A DNA stretch of 64,000 nt from Serripes groenlandicus (lineage: Eukaryota > Mollusca > Bivalvia > Cardiida > Cardiidae): the NCBI GenBank assembly GCA_031761405.1, contig JASEVX010000003.1, positions 111,302,579-111,366,578 on the forward strand, in the 5' to 3' direction. Made by a program: the position numbers and the translations under genes. The notes under the pieces were generated by a model. That model was not told the DNA's origin, did not search any database, and saw nothing but the letters and a program-made list of their open reading frames with translations. Shown one piece after another: positions 11,348 through 23,062 of this stretch. The number at the start of each line of letters is the position of its first letter. Positions within the stretch are counted from its first letter, which is position 1.

Positions 11348-11350
11348 CAG

Positions 11351-13014
11351 ACACCAATCGCCAAGATCATAATTTGTTCGTCATAACAACAATGGTGAGC
11401 TAATCTATAAATGAACAAACTAGACATTTAAAAATCGGAAAGTAATGATATTTACAGGGTCACTTTTGTTGGAGTTAAGCTAGTTTATGCGGACACGTTA
11501 AACAAATTGTTTTCAGGCATGTTAAAATTAAAAGGGTAAAGCACCAAATGTCAATCACATCTGTATTGGAGTATAAGAGCATGCAGCATTGTTCTATATG
11601 TTATAGTGTGTGTCTGTCTTATAACAGTGATCATGACTGACGATACTAGATGTTAAAAATGAAGTTTTCACTTACTCTAAAATGTTCTTTCTAACACCAC
11701 ACTAGGATTGCAAATATGTACAGACTTTTTATTGGCACACCATTACTAGTCATTCATATACATATAAAAAGTTTCATTGAAATATTAATACAAACATTTC
11801 CAGACGGACCGATTTATTACCGTAGACCATATAGGAACTACATGTATAGACTAGTGGAACAGGAATGCAATTCAACATAGTATACATCTTGCTTCAGTAA
11901 TGTTATATGCTTTATACAATAAATCTCCGTTTTGGATAAAGCAAGTATTATCTTTATTTATGAAAGCATATTCTATATGCAATGGAAACTCACTAGACAT
12001 ATGCGTAGACTGTTATAACGTGTGTTAAAACATACATTTGTATTTATGTGTTATACAATGGAATTTAATACTCATAGCAGTTGCCACCGGAGCTATGGGA
12101 GGCCAGGCGGCCCGAGCTTTCCCCGCTCATGGCGTTCATACTTTTGTGCCTTTGGGCAAGGTGCATTTCCTAGTTATGGAATGGTTTCTCACCTCTGGAT
12201 AATTGATAGGTGTTATATAGACGTAATAAAACCAATTAACTACTAAAACGGAGTAAATACAAATGAAATAAACAACCGATATTGTATAAACATCGTACAT
12301 GCAAACCGCCTGTAAGATGTAAACATCTGCCATGTTCATTATAATGTCAAAGCAGTGTGTTCAAAACTGTAATATTGAGAACAGAAATATTCTCACAATC
12401 TTTTAAAAGCTTGACTGCTCATAGAAAGCACAAGTTGCCAATACAAAAAAAGATGTTAATTGGTTTGTTTAAGCTTTAAGTTGCCACTTAAGTACTCATT
12501 TCTAAATTCAAATTTCATATAGAACTGTGAAGTAAACTGACATTGGTCAAATGTTCGATTTACACGAATAATAGTAATCCGTTCGTAGACAAATGAACAG
12601 TTCATGAAATTGATACTTTTTAGTCAAAATCTGTCTCAGAATGAAGCCAGTCATAAGTTGAGGTACTTTACGAAACATTATCATATACAATAACCTTAGG
12701 GTAAAAATAAAGTGTGCAGCTGACTCCGATGGACTTGAATATTTGCATGCAAAGACTATAGTCAAGTCGGTCATCAACACAGGTATGAGTTGTTTTTTAA
12801 ATTAACCTCTTAGTTATGGAACTGTAAACAATATCAGCAAAGCGGATATTGAGCAGTTTCTAACATTTTAATAATGATATTTACTGAAGGAAAAAGTTTA
12901 GCAAGTTTTATCATTTCTATGTTTAAGTAAATAATAAATAAACTAATTTTACCATTATATCCATTTATTATCACTTCTATTTAAACATTTTAAAACAAAA
13001 ACAGCAATTAATCC
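11351..13014. other. no gene recognised; possible 3' LTR of the Gypsy relic
   Basis: AT-rich. The Gypsy 3' LTR should begin near 11350-11460 but I cannot align it to the sequence before 7633. At 12094-12180 the text GTGCCTTTGGGCAAGGTGCA resembles the central segment shared by several SINEs here (GTGCCCTTGGACAAGGCACA), so a decayed SINE is possible. Confidence 0.4.
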
Positions 13015-14003
13015 ACATAATTCATGACGTTAAGTCCTGCTCGAACAATATCGGGTATGACCTCCATTAACAGCAATAGTGGAATTATGTTCCACCCTTC
13101 GTGTAACGCACGATCCAGGTCACGTACGTCGTTGACGTCATTACTTTCTCTGGTCTACAGCCCGGGGTAGTTCCACATATGTTCATTGCGCGAAAAGTCT
13201 TGAGATCTGGCAGGCTATTTTAGAACGGCGACGTTGTTCCGGTGAAGGACATCCTGTGTGTATATAACAGTATGTTGACGGGCATTAACTTGCTGAAACA
13301 GCGTCGCGTGATCTTCACACAGAAAAGGTATCACCACGGGCTCGACAATTTTATCGCAATATCGCAAATATCACACTGCATTGAGATTCCCAGCAATGGT
13401 AACAATTAGTCTTTCCATTTTGACAATTGCCCGCCCAAACTATAACACTACCGCCACCGTAACAATCACGCTTAATGACATTTTCAGGATCGTTTCTCTC
13501 AACCGTTCTTCTCCACATACTTCGTCGGCAAATGAAATGTTGAATCGAGATTCATCCGCTAAGAGAACGTTGTTCCACTGCGCTGATGAGTTCTTGCTCA
13601 TACGACACGAACCTGTCGATGCCTTAACGTTAACAATATGCCAACGTGAGAACGACTTCCATTACCTTGAGCCTCGTGCAGCCTTTTACGGATGATTCAA
13701 TCGAAAAACCTCGTACCAGTTGTATTCCTGAGGTGACAAGTTAACTTTCGGCTTGAAATGAACCGGTTACGTCTTGACGTCGTTACGATATAACTATCTT
13801 CTGTCGGCGTTGTTTTTACGCTGCCTACCGGAATTTGGTCTGTCCTTGACGTTTCCTGTCAACTGATACCGAACCATTAGACGGCTAATGGTAGATTCGT
13901 GTACACGAAATTGTCTGGCAACATATCTAGAACTCATACCGGCAGTCATCATTCCGACGGCAATATGACGTTGTTCTACCGTCATTCGTAGGCGGCTTCC
14001 CAT
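13015..14003 (-). pseudogene. Tc1/mariner-family transposase, degenerate
   Basis: The minus strand from ATG at 14003 starts with a helix-turn-helix domain typical of Tc1 transposases (AVGMMTAGMSSRYVARQFRV, ESTISRLMVRYQLTGNVKDR, PNSGRQRK). Past a stop, the catalytic part appears in several frames: QWNNVLLADESRFNISFADE (first Asp of the DDE/D triad), YGGGSVIVWAGN, ARQHTVIYTQDVLH (second Asp region) and a distorted PDLNPIEHLWD-like segment. The intact family cuts and pastes at TA sites. This copy has several frameshifts and stops. I did not identify its inverted repeats. Confidence 0.85.
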
Positions 14004-14371
14004 TGCGTAATGTTTATTATTTAGTTCGGTTTATATGGTTTTGGTAAAAATGAGATGGGAATATTTTGGTTTTGATCTTTTATACTGTACCGGTTTCGTG
14101 TTGCATGTGCTACCTACTGTTTGGAGATTTGGAAAACGTTTCACCCTAACAAATTTACCGAAGCATAATATTTAACTTACAACCTTTTCTCTGGATCGTG
14201 TTGGCTATTATTAATACAATTTATGTAGGTGTATTGTTATATATAAATAATTATAACAGTAATATTAATAACTTAATTCCTTCAGTATAGTTATCTATAT
14301 ATTTAAAGGCTTAAAACAACGCATACACTGTCTCATCTTGGGTTAATTTCGTTTTTACTGAAATGCCCATT

Positions 14372-14627
14372 TGTACGGTGTACCATTAGGGCCATCGTGC
14401 TATCGTGCACACGCGATACCACGACAGCACGATGACACGATGATGATGACACGATGACACGATGACACGAGGGTGATGGTACGATGAAACGATTGTGATG
14501 ACACGATAGCACGATGACGATGACGATGGCGCGATGACACGATGACACGTATCATCACCATCGTGTCATCGTGTCATCGTGTCATCGTGTGCACGATAGC
14601 ACGATGGCCCTAACGGTACACCGTACA
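14372..14627. mobile_element. foldback/MITE-like palindrome with an internal ACGATG microsatellite
   Basis: A left arm of 42 bases (14372-14413, TGTACGGTGTACCATTAGGG…) is mirrored by the right arm (14586-14627) with one mismatch. The roughly 170-bp centre is made of CGATGACA/CGATGATGA repeats that also partly pair. A TA flanks CGGTGTACC at each side, compatible with a TA target duplication. Confidence 0.8.
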
Positions 14628-15060
14628 TTTGTGCTTCTGGTGGCGAACTAAATTAACGCCAAAATACCTTTGGTTTTCTTACGTGGAATCTGCCGCAATC
14701 CAAATGGGCTGTTGAACCTAATATTCAATAGACTTCGTTGTTATCTCTTACATCTTAAACATTGTTACAACACGTTCATCCGTCATTTTTAAATAAACGG
14801 GGAAATATACACGTTTTATTCAATCTAAAAGTATTTTTTGACATTTTGTGTACGTGTAGTCTTACGTGCCGTTAATTGTAGTCAGGTCAACAAAGCATTT
14901 GCGAACAAGTACGACGCTAATAATTATGACCTGCGTGTCACAGGAAACTTAAGTTATCATCCCCTGACTGGAGCCCTCTCTCTTGTGAAACGATATGTAG
15001 CGTGATCACGCTCTCTTTGTACTATTCCAATATATATTTTATATTATATACTGGAGCATA
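14628..15060. other. no gene recognised
   Basis: Mixed AT-rich sequence with no supported frame or repeat. Confidence 0.5.
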
Positions 15061-15652
<592 letters not shown>

Positions 15653-15727
15653 ATAATGTAAATGATAACTGAACGGTAGCTAGCTGTAGTAAGCTTCTTG
15701 ATTGTAACACCATACAACATGAACAGG

Positions 15728-15928
15728 TCAATCCTTTCCAGCATACAACACATCTGCAGCAGACGACTTTGAAAATATCTTGGCGAAACATGAACAATGA
15801 AAGTTCAATTATTGAACAGAGATGAAAACGTGGTTATGAGCAATATCCCCTTTTTCCACTTTGATTTCAAAAAGTCATCCGTTGCATATGCGTCAGACAG
15901 CGTCTATATATATGTGAGGAAGGGTTAA
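15728..15928. mobile_element. TTAA-ended palindromic MITE, copy
   Basis: Left end CAATCCTTTCCAGC, then CTGCAGCAGACGACTTTGAA. The right half has AAAAAGTCATCCGTTGCATA, CGTCTATATATATGTGAGGA and AGGGTTAA. The central hairpin is decayed. Confidence 0.75.
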
Positions 15929-16057
15929 GCGTAGTTTAAAATACCTGACCTAATTTGTTATCGGTGTGTATATATATAACTATATACATTACGAAATTAG
16001 CTGTGATCATCTACATTTTGCTATGAAATACATTGACTTACCTTCAACAGCTATGAT

Positions 16058-16110
16058 CGCTACCTCGCGTCTGGTTGTCCTAAGACACCCCTTTTTTCCG
16101 CGCACAAGAA
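16058..16110 (+). other. short LINE-derived fragment
   Basis: CTGGTTGTCCTAAGACACCC is shared with 18877-18896, where it encodes the last residues of LINE ORF1 (AWLSYDT-like). The rest of this neighbourhood (to 16390) has no recognisable gene. Confidence 0.4.
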
Positions 16111-16393
16111 CAAAGAGACCCCCGCTATACAACAAACGTTACAAAACAATCCGATCTGCCAACACCTTAAACTTCCAGTATACATTGATTCGCCGCTCCA
16201 CTAACAAGCTTGTGTATATCGTTTGGAAAGATATGAACATGTTTGGCCAAACCGATCACCGAATGAGACCTTTCACAACTCGATAAGCTCATCTTTATGA
16301 AGTTCTCGGAACTATCGAGAAAGCAGCGCTCTTTCTTCTTCTCATAATAACGAAACAGCCAAATCAGATCCAATTTTCACATACTTAATGTAT

Positions 16394-16623
16394 CTTACCC
16401 ATTTCCCATATAAATCAAATTTGCAGAGGACGACTTTGAAAACATATAGGCAGAAGTAGGAACATATCTTAAAATGAAAGTTAACTCATCAAATAAAGTC
16501 AAAAATAAAGTGGCAAAATGAGAAATTGCTAATATTGAGCAATTTCTCGTTTTGACACACTACTTTCAAAAGTCGTCTGCTGCAGGTGTATTAAAATGCG
16601 TCCATATGTGGGAAAGGCTTAAT
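16394..16623. mobile_element. TTAA-ended palindromic MITE, copy
   Basis: Left TTACCCATTTCCCATATAAA and GCAGAGGACGACTTTGAAAA; centre GAAATTGCTAATATTGAGCA followed by ATTTCTC; right AAAAGTCGTCTGCTGCAGGT, TCCATATGTGGGAAAGGCTT then AA. Confidence 0.85.
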
Positions 16624-17396
16624 TAGATTCTTAATCTGAATTTGAAAATGTCTCCAAGGTCATGTGGGATTGTGTTTGTGTGAGGGGCGATTTGGTATTT
16701 GGGTTTTTACTCCGTTTCAATACTATTTCAGTTATGTCACGGCGGCAGACAGCTACTACGCATGCGCAGGTTCGAAACTTCGGCACCAGACATCTAACAC
16801 GTTTGTAGGATACTTTTGGAGTAATGCTCCACTATTCTCCAGCCAACCGACGACAACCGGTGATGTTTTCACCGACTAAACAACTGATGCTGTGCAACTA
16901 TTAGCATTAAAAGTGACTACTATTCCTTTTCAAAACCTCATTTTGGTTTAAGAACTGTTCAAGTGATATGGGAATAAAATTATCATTCGGAACCCACAAT
17001 CTTCAAGTCAAATATCAAAACAAATTCCTCTACGGCACTTTCAAGATCGGACGATGGGACGATACAGGAAAGACAGAGAAAAGAAAAAAAACCTGAGGCG
17101 ATATCAATCAACGAACATTCATTCACCTTAAAGTTGCAGACACTACAGATTCTAAAAACAGACCTAAAGACACTCATTTATTATAATATTGTTAATTAAT
17201 ATGGAATACTATGCCTATGTGTGTGTTATATTTCTCACCATACTTTGAATTTTGTGTTTAACGTCAACTCTTTATTTATCATGTTTTATTGTTTGTTAGA
17301 ATAATATTGTTGGTTTGGGGTTTAATGATTTTCCATGTTAGTTCCAACCTACAACTAGTGTTGGATATGTTTCCTTTTTTTTTCAAATGACATTAT
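16624..17396. other. no gene recognised; SINE-tail-like fragment
   Basis: At about 16712-16755, TTTCAATACTATTTCAGTTATGTCACGGCGG resembles a reverse-complement SINE 3' region (CCG..GATATAACTGAAA). The rest is unassigned. Confidence 0.4.
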
Positions 17397-17400
17397 GAGG

Positions 17401-17682
17401 TGTAGAATAATGGATATTATTCTTAGGACGAGGTGTCCACGTATATATGAAGTATCCTGAATGACATGTTACATCTTAATGTACTGACTGTCTACGATAT
17501 ACGTAACCACCCGTCAAGGATACACAGGTCACCGTTTATGTAAGAGTTAGGAAGGCTCTATATAAAGTTTGGAGCTACACTATTGTAGGCAGACCGGCAA
17601 TAGCCGTCGGCTCGCTATGCTGTCAGACTGTGTATTAAATATTTTATGAACTAAGCTGTGTGTTATGAGTTTTTATACGACA
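17401..17682 (+). mobile_element. LTR, first of two adjacent copies
   Basis: 282 bp beginning TGTAGAATAATGG and ending TTATACGACA (TG…CA). It contains a TATA-like CTATATAAAG (about 17557) and is preceded by GAGG. A nearly identical copy follows after three bases (GAG). No coding interior is present. The internal family is unknown. Confidence 0.75.
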
Positions 17683-17685
17683 GAG

Positions 17686-17960
17686 TGTAGAATAATGGAT
17701 ATTATTCTTAGGACGAGGTGTCCACGTATATATGAAGTATCCTGAATGACATGTTACATCCTAATGTACTGACTGTCCACGATATACGTAACCACCTGTT
17801 AATGATACACAGGTCACCGTTTATGTAAGAGTTAGGAAGGCTCTATATAAAGAGGGGAGTTACACTATTGTAGGCAGACCGGCAATGGCTCGCTATGCTG
17901 TCAGATTGTTTATTAAATATCTTATGAACTAAGCTGTATGTTTTGAGTTATTATACGACA
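17686..17960 (+). mobile_element. LTR, second adjacent copy
   Basis: 275 bp, same start and end as the first copy with scattered substitutions and a small gap near GGCAATGGCTCGC. It is followed by GAGG (17961-17964), matching the GAGG before the first copy, which looks like a 4-bp target duplication around the pair. Confidence 0.75.
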
Positions 17961-17964
17961 GAGG

Positions 17965-18760
17965 TCTTTTTAGAAAATGTACCTTGCCAAAGTGCATTCA
18001 AAAATGGCCGCTGTGCAGCTTCTTGTCGATCGAACCCGGGACACCCGATTCCAAAACCGTTCAAGGTAATGTAACACATAACTTGATTGACTTATATATA
18101 GTTTATCTGATGACTAACAGGATCAGAAATTGTCTTATTCTGTGTGTATCAATATATTGGCACCAACAAGAAGAAAGATGCAAGTCCAATACGATGACAT
18201 TTATAAAAGCGGAATTGAAGCTTGGAAAATATCGTTTAATGTAAAATAGAACAAATTACACAATAATAATTAAATGTTATTACTTTTTCAGCAGTATAAG
18301 TATATATTTTGACTAATATACCCAAACTGTGTAAATATTTGACATTGTCATATATTCATATATCTATTATTTATAGCCAATCGCATGTTTATTTGCCAAA
18401 TGCTTATAGAATCGGCCATATATTGGTGTTGTTGTTGTATAGGTAAATCCCCAATCTCGAATAGTGGCACTCCCAGCTATACCGCTGAGATAATAGTTCC
18501 AATATAACAGAAGCACTATAAAAGCACTTTAATTAAAAATAACTGTATATAAAACTTTTTAAACTTCAAAAAAACGTTAACACTGATTAGTTTATGCACA
18601 ATCTCTTTGTGTACATGTAGCTAGTTTTATGTATAAATATGGATTTGAGTCATGGTTGTAAATAGCTTGTTTCAACATAGTCTATAGAGTAAATGCGAAA
18701 ACTAGAAGTATCATCGCCAAATTCACATTATTGAGGAGAGGGAACTGGTCAGAACGCAAG
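17965..18760. other. no gene recognised
   Basis: AT-rich; no domain or clear repeat seen. Confidence 0.45.
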
Positions 18761-18779
18761 GTAGATAGCTTTAAGTGAA

Positions 18780-20300
18780 CAATTTCTACTTAAATGAACA
18801 ATGTTTCAAGGATATTTCGGACAAAAGGAGGAAACTGATACCAAAGCTAAAGGCCGCTAGGAGTGCTGGAGACCGCGCCTGGTTGTCCTAAGACACCCTT
18901 TACATCAACGGTACCGCTAAGAGATTACTGTTACTTACGCTGGATACGATCTCCGTACCCTATCATGGAATGTACAAGATTCATCGGCTTACAAGAAGGG
19001 CAATGATGATTTTACTGCATTAATCAATAACCATGATATTGTGTTTCTGTATGAAACTTGGCTAATTGCAAAAGTGATCTTCTTATAAATGGATGATATA
19101 CTTAGCAAAACTCTTTCGGTTAATTTCAACACCGTAAAGCCAAAAGATGTAGTTGGGGCATTGCCTAGTATTATAAAAAATAAACTAAATGACGGTATTA
19201 GTATTTTTGAAAACCACTGCGACACAATTAGTTGGGTTATATTATAGGGATAATACACATTTTAAGGGCGTCCGCAGATGTTCACGCCCGAGAAAATGTG
19301 TATTTTCGCTATTATTGCATAAAATAAAAGCAAACATCCAACATATAGTCCGCTGTAACGTTCAGTTGTACGATAACCGCCGATGAACATGACGCGATAA
19401 GGAGTGACACATGTGACGTCATAAAGTAAACAAGTTATGTTTTATATATCCACGAACCGGTCCTACATCAAGGTTGCCGTCGCTGACTCGAATGGTTTTG
19501 GATTATGTTATGCTCTTTAACTTTGAGTCTATTGCATGTTACCGATTACCGAGTTAAAGAAGCTGATGTTATTGTTAACCCAACAATTGCTCCTATTCTA
19601 GGGGAGATGGAGCGTCCATGTTTTGTATACTAACGGTGCCCGGGTAATGCATATGTAAAACATCTAACCGGTCTGAAACGGCACGTACGCGCGAGAATCG
19701 CTTTGTTTATACACGTTTTCTCGCCGTTTACGCCCGGTTTTTGCAATGTTTCTGTACCCCTTAAGCGGGCGTAAAACATAGATTTTATGCAATAATAGAC
19801 AATACATTCTTTAATCTTGAGCAGGATGTTTTCATCTATGGAACTTATATCTGGGTAGAAGATTCTCCAGCCTATATTTATTATCAATATGAACCTTTTT
19901 GATGTACTTGAAGCTGATGTAACATGTTCTAACGAGCTTGGTTCTGTATTTGTGGTCGGTGATCTGAATAGTCGGGTCAGTTCAAAACATGAGCATGTAA
20001 CTCATGATATATTTTCAGTTGATATTGATGATGTTGATTATTACTCTGACAAACCCCTAGGCCGGGCCTCCCCAGATAGTTCGGTAAATAGTCATGGTTG
20101 AAAACTTATTGATTTGTGTAAATCTACGGGTCTCCACATTCTTAAAGGTAGGCCTTTTGACACTCGTGATTTTACATTTTTTCCCATACAGGTGTGTCAT
20201 TATTTGATTACCTACTCGTACCAGAGCATCGTTTTTCCCAAGAGTAACGGGGTTTATACATGTCCGTGAACTGTATTTAGTGACCACCGTCCTCTAATGT
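18780..20300 (+). mobile_element. 5'-part copy of the L1-type LINE, interrupted
   Basis: The copy begins with the end of ORF1 (KLIPKLKAARSAG, AWLSYDTLYINGT in one frame) and continues into the apurinic-type endonuclease of ORF2 (TLSWNVQDSSAY, NNHDIVFLYETWL, then after an insertion IYGTYIWVEDSPAYIYYQ, FVVGDLNSRVSSKHE, KLIDLCKSTGLHI, SDHRPL). It aligns residue by residue with the copy at 23.6-24.6 kb. Multiple stops make it non-functional. It ends before the RT domain. Confidence 0.85.
19254..19815. mobile_element. insertion inside the LINE endonuclease, with internal inverted repeats
   Basis: The endonuclease reading breaks off after about 19250 and resumes at about 19818. Within the gap, CTATTATTGCATAAAAT (19309-19325) is mirrored by ATTTTATGCAATAATAG (19782-19798), and GGGCGT-type blocks occur near both ends. 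The exact ends and target duplication are uncertain (GGAT-like on both sides). Confidence 0.55.
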
Positions 20301-20334
20301 TTTCTTTGTTTTGCTGTTGAGATAAACCTGAGCA

Positions 20335-20545
20335 GGTAAATGAAAAGGGCATGACGACTACCTGGAACTCTTCTCAAGTTATATCTCGACGACAGTTCAC
20401 TTATTCGTGATCCCTGGGTAAACAAACCAGTACTAGGCTAGGTAATGTGCCTTGCTAAAGGGCACTCCATCATGACACCCGCAACTTAGGATCAAACCCG
20501 GATCCAAATGTCCGGCTCTTAACACCATGCCGAGGCGGTTTCCTC
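20335..20545 (-). mobile_element. tRNA-type SINE
   Basis: In reverse complement it reads GGCATGGTGTTAAGAGCCGG (A-box region), GGGTTTGATCCTAA (B-box-like), then GTGCCCTTTAGCAAGGCACA, TACTGGTTTGTTTACCCAGG and a GATATAACTTGA tail. The same segments occur in the SINEs at 27875 and 46345. Confidence 0.75.
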
Positions 20546-20629
20546 AAGGATGTTTCACTGAACTTTTCAGCGGTCAAAAGGATTATTTATTCATACTTTT
20601 GCGGTTTTATGAAATGCGATGAATTCCTA

Positions 20630-20770
20630 ACCGTACCGCAGTTGGTATAGCGACGCGGGCTGTCAATCTAGGGGTTGTGAGTTCCAACATTAGCTCGGCC
20701 AACATAATCTCCGACGTTTGACAACATTCACTGTCACAAGCGTCATTCTTCTTTCAACAATGGGCTCACA
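20630..20770 (+). mobile_element. decayed tRNA-type SINE head
   Basis: CCGCAGTTGGTATAGCGACG followed by GGGGTTGTGAGTTCCAAC looks like mutated A and B boxes. The rest is too diverged to place. Confidence 0.45.
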
Positions 20771-20854
20771 GTCTCATGTTACCATCACTTGTTTAATGCT
20801 CTCCAATAATATAAATAAATCATTATTATAGAGATTCTTCATAATTTTGCAAAG

Positions 20855-20898
20855 ATATTTTTGAAGCCGTCTGCTGCATGTTGGTTTGAGAGGGTTAA
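20855..20898. mobile_element. TTAA-ended MITE, right-end fragment
   Basis: GAAGCCGTCTGCTGCATGTT followed by GAGAGGGTTAAC. Confidence 0.6.
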
Positions 20899-20957
20899 CT
20901 CCTGTAACCGGATCCCGTGGTAAGAAGCCAGTGGCTCTTGAGAAGTTTTGTTTCGCG

Positions 20958-21210
20958 GAGACCGCCTTGTTGGTTAAGTGGTCTCGGGTAGGGGAGGTCG
21001 CGGGTTCGAACCCCGATCGGGTCATACCAAAGACTTTACAAATGGTAATAATGGCTGACTTCCTTGGCGCTCAGTGTTTTGGGGTTAGCATTACGACTGA
21101 CTCGCTGGTATTAGGATAAATATACCAGTACTACTTGTAACTAACCTAGGAAACGTCGTGATATAACTGAAAAAACGTTGAAAGCGGCGTTAAACACCAA
21201 GCAATCAATA
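20958..21210 (+). mobile_element. tRNA-derived SINE with intact A and B boxes
   Basis: The A box TGGTTAAGTGG lies at 20971-20981 and a perfect B box GGTTCGAACCC at 21003-21013, about 30 bp apart as in RNA polymerase III promoters. A body follows with ATACCAGTACTACTTGTAAC, CGTCGTGATATAACTGAAAA and the tail GTTGAAAGCGGCGTTAAACA then CCAAGCAATCAAT. The tail is the conserved mollusc-type SINE 3' end. Because of the body and tail this is not a tRNA gene. Confidence 0.85.
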
Positions 21211-21574
21211 CATTTGGCTTACCTAATATATATGCTATATATGTAGTTATTTCTTTCCAACTGTATTCAATAAGTTTACTTTCGGTCATAAAGAGTTTAC
21301 ATATTTGCACCAAAATGTGTTCAACGTTGTTTGTTGCATCATATTTGATGTATGGGGGAAAGTTCATCTTATCATACTATACCTTTGATGTTATATTTGT
21401 TAACATATATTGTAACTCATTTGCATATACGGATTTGAAGGATTTCGATAATTCTCTAGTCCTGTTCATTTTACACCAATGAGCTCAAATGGTTTACGTT
21501 GTAAGTTGGCCAGTTGTCTAGGAGTAATCCTGTATGTATAGAATACTAGTGCGCAAAACTTATGATTACACAAG

Positions 21575-21712
21575 GTTAGGTGAACCGGGCCTCGTTATAT
21601 AACTAAAATATGTTAAAAGGGCGCTAATCCACAGTCAATCAATCAACCAATCTATCAATCAAACATTCAATCAATCAATTAGTCAATTAATCAATCGATC
21701 GATTAAACCAGA
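21575..21712 (+). mobile_element. SINE tail plus (AATC)n run
   Basis: TAGGTGAACCGGGCCTCGTT, ATATAACTAAAATATG, TTAAAAGGGCGCTAATCCAC, then a run of CAATCAAT repeats to 21712. Confidence 0.6.
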
Positions 21713-22999
21713 AAATTAACATGTCATTTTCAATATTTTGACGAGATTTACTTGATATTTCACGATTAACATTTCACTATTTTCTGTTCGGATAAATATA
21801 AATCAAATTTAATATTGCCTCATTCTCTGAATTTAGTCTAGTTATCCAAATATAGTTAAACGATACAGCAGATCACTGTTTAACAAAGTTTTCGACAAGG
21901 AGAAACAAGACGAATGTTTTTGTAAACAGACAGGGTGTCAATATTTTGAACAAGAAGGTCAAATGTCCTTTTATTTTAAACAAGAAGGCCAAGATTTGCC
22001 CATATTGCTAACCTGGCTTCCATAGTTTATAATAAAAGGTTATCAATAGCAGAAAGGGTCAATTTTGACGCAGGGATTAGACGTTTTCTATGCTACGATC
22101 TGTGTGATATTCAGCATGTGAAGTTTAGTCATGAAATGACAAGTTTTGTTCTGAAACCATTTGCTTTACAGTTTGCTTAACATTGACTGCAACTATAATG
22201 TGTCACACAAGCTAACGTTTTTTAATTTTACCAATAATCGGTTTTAAATCTGCTCTAACTAGATCAATTAGATAAAAGAAAGCATAGGTGCTGAAATATT
22301 AACAGATATTAACTTAAGGTGTAATGCCTCTAGTTATAAGTTAAGTGTGACACTTTGGTAGGAGAGGGGAGGTCTTTTCTCCTTCCAGTTTAGCAACAGT
22401 ATGAAAACGAAAACGGGAGTATATAAACAAAATATACAAAGTAATTTTAACAAGTTTAAAGATACATATATTATCAAAATTGAGCATTTATGAACTTAAA
22501 AGAAAAAGTTTACATGTATAGTCAACATATAGCAAGAATACAATGGTCTGAATGAACAAGCTGTATGGGGAGGGACGTTTTAAGTTTAGAAATACAACAT
22601 AATTTTATAAATAGGCAAACACATCCCCCGAAACTTTTGTTTGGGCTTTGGTGATTGGGTCGTCAGGGTCGTAAACCAAACAATTAAAAAAGCGTAGCCC
22701 AGGAAGTTGGGGAAAAGTGAACTTTTTTTTATGAGCTCGTCAGGGCCGTTAACCTACCTATTAAAAAAGCGTAGCATAGGAAGTTGGAGAAATTATTAAA
22801 TACAAATCAAATGTGTCTAAAGTTTTGTAATAACGGTTGAAGAAATACGTATTTTGTTTCCTAATATTTCTTAAATCAGTTAATATATAATTTATTGATT
22901 CATAAAGGTTGTTTTTTTCAAACATATTACAGTGTTTTTCTTTACAATAATAAGATTGGTTGCTCCCTGTTCGATTTCGCAACCCCATGGTACAAAATA
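21713..22999. other. no gene recognised; short direct repeat
   Basis: A ~95-bp-spaced duplication at 22660-22795 shares TCGTCAGGG.CGT, then ATTAAAAAAGCGTAGC..AGGAAGTTGGGGA. Otherwise AT-rich sequence without coding signs. Confidence 0.5.
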
Positions 23000-23062
23000 A
23001 AAAGCTTCAAAGCTTCAACGCATGGTCAATAAAGCCACTATTTAAATAAACAACCAAGTCTC

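Larger units (their letters stand above)
7633..11350 (+). mobile_element. degenerate Ty3/Gypsy retrotransposon, Mag-like
   Basis: A primer-binding site TGGTGTCAGAATCG (7633-7646) lies directly after a CA dinucleotide that would end the 5' LTR. It matches the 3' end of tRNA-Leu, the primer used by Mag/SURL-type elements. Gag, protease, reverse transcriptase, RNase H and integrase remnants follow in Gypsy order, broken by stops and frameshifts. The RT wording (RLPYGVKSAPEVYQ, KLNKDKCQF, GLKQDPEKV) is typical of the Mag clade. I could not match a 3' LTR by eye. A SINE interrupts the integrase region. Confidence 0.85.

Noticed and set aside
14333..14548. His/Ser/Cys-rich minus-strand frame
   Set aside because: Encoded by the ACGATG microsatellite core of the foldback element.
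21001..21030. tRNA gene (T-arm-like GGTTCGAACCCC)
   Set aside because: The A and B boxes continue into a SINE body and a conserved SINE tail, and no cloverleaf with acceptor stem can be drawn.
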